From Verrucomicrobiaceae bacterium (GTDB lineage: Bacteria > Verrucomicrobiota > Verrucomicrobiia > Verrucomicrobiales > Verrucomicrobiaceae): a stretch of 64,000 bases of DNA. Shown here piece after piece: positions 23,883 through 31,053 of this stretch. The notes beneath the pieces were generated by a model. The model saw only the letters and a list, made by a program, of their open reading frames with translations, had not been told where the DNA came from and made no database searches. Position numbers and translations under genes: made by a program. The DNA is taken from assembly GCA_015075365.1 (NCBI GenBank), contig JABTUN010000004.1:124001-188000 (forward strand), read 5' to 3'. The number at the start of each line of letters is the position of its first letter. Position 1 is the first letter of the stretch.

Positions 23883-24559
23883 AAACACGCCTCGCCGTCC
23901 TTTTCCCCACGCTCGCTGCCTTTGCCCTCGCCCAAGACGCGAGCGTCAAACCGGGCATCAACGACAAGTTCCTCGATCCGAAGCTTAACGTCGAAGAGTG
24001 GACCAAGAAATTCGAAACCGAGAGCCGTGAGATCTTCCACCAGCGCGAGAAAATCGTCGCCGCAGCCGGTTTGAAGCCCGGCATGACCATGGCGGACATC
24101 GGCGCGGGCACGGGTCTCTTTACGCTGCACTTCGCGCAGGCCGTCGGAGCCGATGGGAAGGTCTTCGCGGTCGAAATTGCCAAAAACTTCCTCGAACACA
24201 TCAAGGCCCGCGCCAGCAAGGCCAGCGCCTCGAACGTGCAGACCATTCTCTGCACCGAAAAGAGCGTCGAACTGCCGGAGGCGAGCATCGACCTCGCCTT
24301 CATCTGCGATGTGTATCACCACTTCGAGTATCCGCAGGCCACGCTCGCCACGCTGCACAAGGCCCTGAAACCCGGCGGCGAGCTGGTGCTCATCGACTTC
24401 AAGCGCATCCCCGGCGAGACCAGTGAATTCATCATGGGCCATGTCCGCGCCGGCCAGGAGGTTTTTGAGGCCGAAATCACCGCCGCAGGCTTTGAAAAGG
24501 TCGGCGAGGTGAAGGACGTGCTGAAGGAGAACTACTTTGTGCGCTTCAAGCGGATGTGA
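23879..24559 (+). CDS. class I SAM-dependent methyltransferase with signal peptide
   Basis: 226 residues. The N-terminus MKTRLAVLFPTLAAFALAQ looks like a signal peptide, followed by a complete Rossmann methyltransferase: ADIGAGTGLFTLHFA (motif I, 72-), IDLAFICDVYHHF (motif II-III region) and ALKPGGELVLIDFKR. It is the last gene of the ArsR operon and overlaps the convergent truA by 14 nt. SAM is not expected in the periplasm, so the protein may be membrane-anchored, or the N-terminus may be a cleaved Tat-independent artefact of annotation. The substrate is unknown. Confidence 0.87.
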   Translation: MKTRLAVLFPTLAAFALAQDASVKPGINDKFLDPKLNVEEWTKKFETESREIFHQREKIVAAAGLKPGMTMADIGAGTGLFTLHFAQAVGADGKVFAVEIAKNFLEHIKARASKASASNVQTILCTEKSVELPEASIDLAFICDVYHHFEYPQATLATLHKALKPGGELVLIDFKRIPGETSEFIMGHVRAGQEVFEAEITAAGFEKVGEVKDVLKENYFVRFKRM

Positions 24560-25400
24560 CCCCGGTGCCGCGATCAGGATACAGGACCCTCACCAAATAG
24601 AGCCCGCAGGCTGGGGCAGTCTGATTGCTTTGTCTGCCTTTGGGATCGGCCAGGAGGCCCTCAAACCACTCCTTCGGCTCGCGTCGTCGGGCGACGTGCA
24701 TGAGGCTGCCGACGATGAGACGCACCATCTTGTAGAGGAACCCGTCGCCCTCGAACTCGAACTGCAGGATGTCGCCCTCCTCGCGGATCTCGGCGCGGAG
24801 GATGGTGCGTGTCGTCTTGTCCGGCAGGGTGCGGCGCTCGGTCTCGGGCATGTCGCCACGATTGGCGCTGAGGCGGATGAAGTTGTGTGTTCCGACGAGT
24901 TTTTCACAGCACCAGCACAGCGAATCCATTTCCAGCGGGCCATAGACGTGCCAGGCGCGGTCGGCCTCGAAGGGGGAAAGCATGCGCGGACGCCACACAC
25001 GGTAGCGATACACCTTTCCAATCGCATCGAAGCGTGCGTGGAACCGGGGATCGGCCTCCTCGACGCTCAAAACGCGAATGGTGAGAGGCAGGCAGGCATT
25101 GAGCGCGTTCGTCCACGCCTCTCCGCTCATTTGCACGGTGTCCGGCACATCGCCATGCGCCACCTGGGCGAGCGCATGTACCCCGGCGTCGGTGCGGCCG
25201 CTGCCGTGCACCTGGGTCACGATGCCGGTGGCCTTGCGGATGGCCATGTTGACCTCGTCCTGTACTCCACCTCCGCCGCCCTGGCTCTGCCAGCCTTTCC
25301 ATGGCGTGCCGCAGTAGGCGATGGCGAGGCGCAGGCGCTTGAAGCCGGGCGCGGGACCGTGGCGGAGGCCGGACTTACTTTCGACGTCGTTTCGGCTCAT
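24546..25400 (-). CDS. truA: tRNA pseudouridine(38-40) synthase TruA
   Basis: 284 residues with LRLAIAYCGTPWKGWQSQ, the catalytic GSGRTDAGVHALAQV (Asp71 as nucleophile), NALLN-like NACLPLTIRV, and FEFEGDGFLYKMVR near the end. It isomerises U38-U40 in tRNA anticodon stems. ATG 25400 is chosen; it overlaps the end of ruvX by 26 nt, and no later start is available before the conserved core. The 3' end overlaps the methyltransferase of the opposite strand. Confidence 0.95.
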   Translation of the reverse strand: MSRNDVESKSGLRHGPAPGFKRLRLAIAYCGTPWKGWQSQGGGGGVQDEVNMAIRKATGIVTQVHGSGRTDAGVHALAQVAHGDVPDTVQMSGEAWTNALNACLPLTIRVLSVEEADPRFHARFDAIGKVYRYRVWRPRMLSPFEADRAWHVYGPLEMDSLCWCCEKLVGTHNFIRLSANRGDMPETERRTLPDKTTRTILRAEIREEGDILQFEFEGDGFLYKMVRLIVGSLMHVARRREPKEWFEGLLADPKGRQSNQTAPACGLYLVRVLYPDRGTGVTSA

Positions 25401-25866
25401 CGGTCCATTCGAGTTCATACGCCTCATCCGGCAGCAGGAAGCCCTCCGGACCGCGCTGTTGGTTCAGATACTGCTGGAGGATGACCACGGCGGCGAGCTG
25501 ATCGACGACGGCATTGCGTGCCTTTTTGTCCGTGATGCCGGAGCGCGACAAGGAGGCCTCCGCCTCGACGGAAGAGAGTCTTTCGTCCACAAACTCGACG
25601 GGAACGGCATGCTGGAGTTCCTTGCCGAGGCTGGTGGCGAATCTTTCCACGCGCTCAGCCGCTCCACCCTTGTCCCCGCTCATGTGATAGGGCATGCCGA
25701 TGACGATCTTGCCGATGTGCTTTTCCCGCACGATGCGCGCGATGGCGCGTTCTGGCTCTTGATGCGCGTAGATCGTCCTCAGCGGGCTGGCGACGATCTC
25801 CATCTCATCGCTGATGGCCAGGCCGATGCGCACGGTGCCGTGGTCGATGGCGAGGATGCGGGGCAT
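25375..25866 (-). CDS. ruvX: YqgF/RuvX-type Holliday junction resolvase homologue
   Basis: 163 residues. The RNase H-like fold starts with RILAIDHGTVRIGLAISDE and contains IVIGMPYHMSGDKGG and VEFVDERLSSVEAEA, the DER block typical of the family. It is involved in 16S rRNA 5' end maturation (YqgF) and/or Holliday junction resolution. It ends in a basic tail (PKRRRK). It overlaps truA and probably shares a transcript with the mannose-1-phosphate guanylyltransferase upstream. Confidence 0.93.
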   Translation of the reverse strand: MPRILAIDHGTVRIGLAISDEMEIVASPLRTIYAHQEPERAIARIVREKHIGKIVIGMPYHMSGDKGGAAERVERFATSLGKELQHAVPVEFVDERLSSVEAEASLSRSGITDKKARNAVVDQLAAVVILQQYLNQQRGPEGFLLPDEAYELEWTDEPKRRRK

Positions 25867-25905
25867 AAGCGGAGGGCCGAGGGCGCAGGGCGGAGAGTCT
25901 GGACA

Positions 25906-26991
25906 TCAACGCAGCTCCGGCGGCAGGCCGTCCACGATCTTCTTGATGCTCTCCGCGCGGGCGCGGTCGGCGACGAGGAGGCCGTCCTTGGCGGCGACGA
26001 CGATGAGGTCCTGCACGCCGATGAGGGCGATGTGCTGGCCTGTCTGGGAGAAGACGATGTTGCTGGCGGAGTCCTGCTGCGAGAAGGCGCAGTTGAACTG
26101 GTTGCCATCGCCGTCGTTTTTGAGGTAGCGTCCCACGCTGGTCCAGTTGCCGACATCGTCCCAGTCAAAGGTGGCCTCGATGTTGAGCACCCGGGATGCC
26201 TTTTCCATGAGCGCGTAGTCGATGGAAAGCTTTGGCAGCTTGCCGAACTGCCGGGCCACGGTGGCGCTGAAGTCCTTCGACCCGCGCAGCTCGCTCACAA
26301 AGTCAGCCAGCACGGGGCAGTGGCGGCTCAGTTCGCTGAAGATGGCAGGGATCGTCCAGATGAACATGCCCGCGTTCCAGAGGAAGTTTCCCTGGCTGAT
26401 GAAGTGCTCCGCGAGGTCGGGGTTCGGCTTTTCGCGGAAGCGCACCACCTCCCAGGCGGAGAGGTCGTCGAGCCCGCCGATGCTGGCGCGGCGGCCGCGC
26501 TCCACATAGCCGTAGCTTGGGCAGGGCCAGGTGGGCTTGATGCCCACGGTGACGAGATTACCGCTGTTTTCGGCGGCGATGGCCGCGTTGGTCAGCACAC
26601 GCTGAAACTCCGCCTTGTTCTGGATCAAATGATCGGCCGGGAGCACCATCATGGTGGCCATCGGGTCGCGGGCCACGACCCAGCCCACGGCCAGGGCGAT
26701 GGCGGGCGCGGTGTCGCGCTTCTCCGGCTCCGCGACGATGTTTTCGGGCGGCAGATCCTTGATGATGGCGCGCACGCTGGCCTCCTGCTGCTTGTTGGTG
26801 AGGATGAGGATGTTTTCCTTCGGGATCAGGCCGTCGAGGCGCTCGATGGTGAGTTCCAGGAGGGTTTTGTCACCGAACAGCTTGAGGAGCTGCTTCGGCT
26901 GGGCGTCGCGGCTGATGGGCCAGAAGCGCTGGCCGCTGCCTCCGGCCAGGATGAGGGCGTAGCGTTTCGGGGATGCGGCTGTTTTGCTCAT
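25906..26991 (-). CDS. mannose-1-phosphate guanylyltransferase
   Basis: 361 residues. The nucleotidyltransferase signature LILAGGSGQRFWPISR is followed by PKQLLKLFG, and MVLPADHLIQ, FREKPN and NAGMFIW complete the GMP/ManC pattern. It makes GDP-mannose from mannose-1-phosphate and GTP. The C-terminal phosphomannose isomerase cupin of bifunctional ManC/AlgA proteins is absent, so this is the single-function form. ATG 26991 is preferred to a longer frame to 27030. GDP-mannose could feed the glycosyltransferases elsewhere in the window. Confidence 0.93.
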   Translation of the reverse strand: MSKTAASPKRYALILAGGSGQRFWPISRDAQPKQLLKLFGDKTLLELTIERLDGLIPKENILILTNKQQEASVRAIIKDLPPENIVAEPEKRDTAPAIALAVGWVVARDPMATMMVLPADHLIQNKAEFQRVLTNAAIAAENSGNLVTVGIKPTWPCPSYGYVERGRRASIGGLDDLSAWEVVRFREKPNPDLAEHFISQGNFLWNAGMFIWTIPAIFSELSRHCPVLADFVSELRGSKDFSATVARQFGKLPKLSIDYALMEKASRVLNIEATFDWDDVGNWTSVGRYLKNDGDGNQFNCAFSQQDSASNIVFSQTGQHIALIGVQDLIVVAAKDGLLVADRARAESIKKIVDGLPPELR

Positions 26992-27038
26992 GAATGCGTG
27001 TTTCTTAGCGATGGAGCAGGGTTCGGGCAAATTCCTCT

Positions 27039-27066
27039 TTGGAGTTTGTGCGAGGCGGCGTATGAT
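27039..27066 (+). promoter_or_regulatory. candidate sigma-70 promoter before the 110-aa gene
   Basis: TTGGAG at 27039, 16-nt spacer, TATGAT at 27061-27066; the ATG at 27072 follows after 5 nt, so the leader would be extremely short or absent. Confidence 0.4.
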
Positions 27067-27071
27067 TACTT

Positions 27072-27404
27072 ATGCAGGAAGAAAGCCCCGCCAACCGTTA
27101 CGAAAACTACGCCTCCTTGATCGCCCCCGCCGCAGCCGGCTGTGCGCTGGGCATCCTCTTTGGGCGTGGGATGAGGCGCGGCTCTTCGAATGTGATCGCG
27201 CTCACCCTGCTGGCCGCCAGTGCCGTGGTGGCCGCGCCTATGATCACTGATGTGATCCAGCGCACGGCCAACCGCCCTGGTTCAGAGCGCGGCAGCCGCC
27301 GTCGTCTGGAAGGCATCCGCAGCCACGGCATGCCAGATGGCGAGGCGAGCGAATTTTTCGTGGACACGCCGGGGGCGGAGCCATTTCCTGCGGTCACGCG
27401 GTGA
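27072..27404 (+). CDS. small membrane protein of unknown function
   Basis: 110 residues. A short polar start (MQEESPANRYENYAS) is followed by a glycine-rich hydrophobic helix (LIAPAAAGCALGILFGRGM) and a second helix (VIALTLLAASAVVAAPM), then a basic and finally polar tail. It resembles YtxH-like or DUF883-like small helical membrane proteins only in composition. The tRNA-Ser gene lies downstream on the other strand. No family recognised. Confidence 0.65.
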   Translation: MQEESPANRYENYASLIAPAAAGCALGILFGRGMRRGSSNVIALTLLAASAVVAAPMITDVIQRTANRPGSERGSRRRLEGIRSHGMPDGEASEFFVDTPGAEPFPAVTR

Positions 27405-27461
27405 GCATGGCCGCACTTCGGGCTACGAAGGGGCATTCCCCCCCCCAGGGAGGGCGAAGAA

Positions 27462-27551
<90 letters not shown>

Positions 27552-27668
27552 TAGAATCACAAGCGCGCCGAGAGTAGTGCTCGCAAACGCGAATGCAAGG
27601 CGCGCGTTGCAATTTCCGGTGGGATTTCCAGTTGAGTTGGCCGCCGCCTCGCGATGATTCGTGCCGCC

Positions 27669-27887
27669 ATGCAAACCATCTCTGTACTCATCGGACTCGT
27701 CTGTGCCGCGTTTCTCATCCCCGGCCTCATCCCCTTGCTGGGGTGGATGCAATGGGCGGTGCTCGCTGGCTGTGTGGTGGGCATCATCTTCGGTGCCTTC
27801 TGCCAGCGAAAGATCGGCCTCACCATCAATGTTGCCGTCGCGGTGGTGGCCGCCCTGCGCCTGTTTCTAGGCGGCGGCGTGCTTTGA
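27669..27887 (+). CDS. small two-helix membrane protein, unknown function
   Basis: 72 residues (77 with the alternative start at 27654). Nearly all hydrophobic: ISVLIGLVCAAFLIPGLIPLLGW, then AVLAGCVVGIIFGAF, then a third helix LTINVAVAVVAALRLFL. The pattern GLIPLLGWMQW suggests a short integral membrane protein. The 3' end overlaps the convergent 3-methyladenine glycosylase by 21 nt. Confidence 0.65.
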   Translation: MQTISVLIGLVCAAFLIPGLIPLLGWMQWAVLAGCVVGIIFGAFCQRKIGLTINVAVAVVAALRLFLGGGVL

Positions 27888-28481
27888 CGGCACCTTCACC
27901 CTGCCATGCGGCACGCTCACATGTGGATTCCCGCTGGCAAGAAAACGCCAGGGAAAATCCACCGCCTGGCTGATGCCTACGCGAATGTCGCTCACGACCT
28001 CGTGGGCGATTGAAACGGCCGGTTTGAAGCCACAGCCCGCCTTCCGGGCTTTTCCAGCCAGCGGCAGGCCATGATGCCCGCCGTCGATGGCGAGGGCTTG
28101 GGCGAGCTTTCCCGGTCCGGAGCACAAATCACGGGCTTTGTCGCGGTTGCGGCGCTCCTGCATGCTTTTGATGCCTTTTCGCGGTTCGAGCGCGCGGATC
28201 AATATCAGGCCATCCCGCCCGCCGCCTTTCACGAGGAGGTTGAAGAGCCAGTACATGCCGTAATTGAAGTACACATAGGCTGCGCCTGGAGGCTTCGATT
28301 TCACAAACTCACGCGCGCTGGGCCGCGAGGCCGTGTGGCAGGCTGGATCACCCTCCACCGCGTAGGCTTCCGTCTCGACGATCAAGCCTGTGCAGCCATC
28401 CCACACCAGTTCTGTGCCCACGAGTTCACGGGCGACGGTGAGCACGTCACGCTGAAAGAAACCGATGTCGAGAAATGGCAT
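27867..28481 (-). CDS. 3-methyladenine DNA glycosylase (AAG/MPG family)
   Basis: 204 residues. The family blocks are all present: LVGTELVWDG, IVETEAYAVEGDPACH (catalytic Glu of ETEAY), AYVYFNYGMYWLFN, LILIRALEP and CSGPGKLAQALAID. It removes alkylated purines and hypoxanthine in base excision repair. The start at 28481 gives the usual short N-terminus. It overlaps the small convergent membrane-protein gene at its 3' end. Confidence 0.95.
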   Translation of the reverse strand: MPFLDIGFFQRDVLTVARELVGTELVWDGCTGLIVETEAYAVEGDPACHTASRPSAREFVKSKPPGAAYVYFNYGMYWLFNLLVKGGGRDGLILIRALEPRKGIKSMQERRNRDKARDLCSGPGKLAQALAIDGGHHGLPLAGKARKAGCGFKPAVSIAHEVVSDIRVGISQAVDFPWRFLASGNPHVSVPHGRVKVPSKHAAA

Positions 28482-28532
28482 GCGTGCAGCATGGCGGGCA
28501 GAAAGGATGGCGCAAGACCTGCCCATTCATCA

Positions 28533-28563
28533 GGTGCGGCCCACGATGGACCGCACCTTTTTT
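28533..28563. terminator. hairpin with T tract between receptor and glycosylase genes
   Basis: GGTGCGG (28533-28539) pairs with CCGCACC (28551-28557), followed on the plus strand by six T (28558-28563); on the minus strand the stem is preceded by A's. It sits just past the stop of the leftward TonB receptor gene, where it may act as a weak or bidirectional terminator. Confidence 0.5.
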
Positions 28564-28590
28564 CTCAACACAACCCGGGAACCAGTGATG

Positions 28591-30891
28591 TCAGAATTGG
28601 ATGTTCAAAGCGAAGCGAGCGTTGATGCCGGGGAGCGTGAAGCGGTCGAGGTCCGTGGTGGCGGTGGTGAGGCCGCGGACGTCCTGATAGCGCCAGGCTT
28701 TTTCGTTGGTGAGGTTGTAGAGGCCGGCGGTGAAGGTGACTTTCTCCGTGACCTGCCAGCGGGCGACGAGATCGAGCAGCAGCGACGAGGGCGGGACGAA
28801 CTGATTGGGAGTGGCGGTGGCGGAGGTGAGGTTTTGACGGGCAAAGTAGCTCGCCACAAACTCGAGTTGCATCTGCTCGTAGGCATAGCGCAGGCCGGCG
28901 ACGGCCTTGAAGGGATCGACCGAGGCGAGCGGCTGGTCGTTCTGCCCGTCCCAGCCTTGTGAATACGCCGCGTTGCCGAAGAGCGTGACGTTTCGCAGCG
29001 CCGGGCTGATGAAGTCGAGGCAGGTGTCGCCTTTGAACTCGAGGCCGTAGATGGTGGCGTAGCTGAGGTTCTGGCTTTGGAAGATGGTGGGGTTGGCGGC
29101 AGTGCCCGCGCCGCCGGCATTGGCGAAGATCTGGATGAAGTTTTGATAGTGGTTGTAGTAGGCGGCGAGCGACCACGCGGCCTTGTCATACTGCCCGCGC
29201 AGGCCGAGCTCGAAGCTCTGACTCGTCTCGTTCTTCAAATCCGGGTTTGGGATGGTCATGTAGTTGAAGGGGATGTTCGTGACGGTGCCGTTGAGGTCCT
29301 CCGGCGTGGGATTGCGGAAGCCCATGGCATAGCGAAACCAGGCGCTGTGATGCTCGTCGAGCTTCGCGAGGAAGGAGAGCTTCGGCGCGATGGAGAATTT
29401 TTCATAGTCCGTGCCCGGATTGCCGCCGCTGGCACGCAGGTAGAGGGCGTCGTTATCGACGTTGATCTGGTAGTATTCGATGCGCAGGCCGGGTGTGAGG
29501 ATGTAGCGACGGTCCGGGCCCCAACTGATCTCATCCTGGATGTAGGCTCCGTAGCGTAGCGTCTCGCTATCCGGCATGTCTTTGAGCGGGAATGTGTCCG
29601 GCGTGAAGACCTTCGTCGTCGTGTTGGCGGTGAAATCATATTCGGTGCCGTCGCGGGTGCGGCGGGAGAAAGACGTGATGAACTCCGCGCCATAGGCCAG
29701 CGAGTGCTGGAGCGAGCCTGTGGCAAAGTTGCTCACGAGATTGAACTGCGCCCCAACGTGGCTTTGCCAATAGACGTTGTTTCGGTCGCGGAAGCGGTCG
29801 CGAAAGGTGGGCGTGATGCGATCGCGATCCTCCAGGAGGTGCTCGTCGGTGCGGGATTCCTGGAAGTAGATCTGCCAGTTGAATCGGTCCACGAGTCCTG
29901 TGTCGCTGCCGCGATCATATTCATGCCCGAGGCTGAGGCGGTAGCGCGAGACCTCGTCGTCGAGCAGCATGGAGTTCGTGCGAAAGATGAAGCCGGAGGA
30001 AAGGAACTGGCGGCGGGCGTTGAGCAGGTCGTTCGAGCTTTCACGCTGGAGATACTCGCCGGTGAGTTTGAAGGTGTGATGCTCATCCGGCTTCCACACG
30101 AGCTTGGCGAGCCAGTTCCGCACTTCGTAGTCGCTGAAATCGGGAATGATGGTGCCGCGATTGTCGATCTCGTGGCCTTGGCGCCAGGTGTGGAGCACGA
30201 GCCATTCGAGCTGGCCGGCTTTCAAGGCGGAGGCGAGCGTCTGCGAGAAGCTGTCGTCCGCCGTGTCGAAGCGCGTGGTGGATGCGACGCCCCAGTTTTT
30301 GCCGTTGAGGATGTCGGAGGGATCTTTGGTGACAAACGAAACCACGCCGCCGAGCGCATCACTGCCATAAAGCGAGGACGCGGCGTTTTTGAGGATCTCC
30401 ACTTGCTTCAAAGCATCCACGTCGAGGTAATCACGACCGATGTTCGTGGTGCCGCCGAAGTTAAACTGGTCCGCCTGGCGGATGCCATCGGTCTGCATCA
30501 GCACGCGATTGCCGTCGAGGCCGCGGATATTGATGCTGCCGGTGCCACTGCGGCCGCTGCGGCTCGGTCCGCCGCCACTGAAGCCGAAGGGCACGCTCAC
30601 TCCTGGCTCGTAGCGCTGGTAGTCACGCATGCTGGTGGCGAGCGAGAAGACGCTGGCATCCTGATCCAGCACCGTGGTGGACGCGGCCACTTCGGAGCCC
30701 TTCTTCGCCGTGCGTGAGTCCACGATGACCACCTCCGGCAAAACCGCCCCGGTGGCATTTGTGATATCGCCCTGCGTGAGCGGCACGGGAATCGGTTCGC
30801 CAAACGGAGGCTGCGTAGTGTCAGGAGGCTGCCCGAGCGCGGTGAGCGGCCAGAGACAGAGAAGAAGTCGGGTGCGGTGAGGGAGTTTCAT
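28591..30891 (-). CDS. TonB-dependent outer-membrane receptor
   Basis: 766 residues. After a signal peptide (MKLPHRTRLLLCLWPLTALG) comes a TonB-box-like segment (LPEVVIVDSRTAK), a plug domain with SINIRGLDGNRVLMQTDGIRQ and LKQVEILKNAASSLYGSDALGGVV, and a long beta-barrel that ends INARFALNIQF, the aromatic C-terminus used by the Bam machinery. The plug pattern is close to haem/haemoglobin and siderophore receptors. The start at 30891 gives the best signal peptide. Substrate is not clear; an iron complex is the usual one, and a Fur-like box stands at 33309. Confidence 0.93.
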   Translation of the reverse strand: MKLPHRTRLLLCLWPLTALGQPPDTTQPPFGEPIPVPLTQGDITNATGAVLPEVVIVDSRTAKKGSEVAASTTVLDQDASVFSLATSMRDYQRYEPGVSVPFGFSGGGPSRSGRSGTGSINIRGLDGNRVLMQTDGIRQADQFNFGGTTNIGRDYLDVDALKQVEILKNAASSLYGSDALGGVVSFVTKDPSDILNGKNWGVASTTRFDTADDSFSQTLASALKAGQLEWLVLHTWRQGHEIDNRGTIIPDFSDYEVRNWLAKLVWKPDEHHTFKLTGEYLQRESSNDLLNARRQFLSSGFIFRTNSMLLDDEVSRYRLSLGHEYDRGSDTGLVDRFNWQIYFQESRTDEHLLEDRDRITPTFRDRFRDRNNVYWQSHVGAQFNLVSNFATGSLQHSLAYGAEFITSFSRRTRDGTEYDFTANTTTKVFTPDTFPLKDMPDSETLRYGAYIQDEISWGPDRRYILTPGLRIEYYQINVDNDALYLRASGGNPGTDYEKFSIAPKLSFLAKLDEHHSAWFRYAMGFRNPTPEDLNGTVTNIPFNYMTIPNPDLKNETSQSFELGLRGQYDKAAWSLAAYYNHYQNFIQIFANAGGAGTAANPTIFQSQNLSYATIYGLEFKGDTCLDFISPALRNVTLFGNAAYSQGWDGQNDQPLASVDPFKAVAGLRYAYEQMQLEFVASYFARQNLTSATATPNQFVPPSSLLLDLVARWQVTEKVTFTAGLYNLTNEKAWRYQDVRGLTTATTDLDRFTLPGINARFALNIQF

Positions 30892-31053
30892 GCGGGCCGC
30901 TGCTCTAGCCACCCGCCGAAACTCACGCTTTGGCCCGCTTGATGAAGAATGACGCTCGTTTGCGCGGAAAGGCGTGCGAAGTCATTTCACCGCAAGCTTT
31001 GCGCAAACCGGCGCAAGCGCGGCCGCGTAGCCGGAGTATCGCAAAAGTCCCCC

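Noticed and set aside
27436..27446. Run of C bases near the tRNA-Ser gene
   Set aside because: A short homopolymer with no associated structure; may even be a sequencing-sensitive site.
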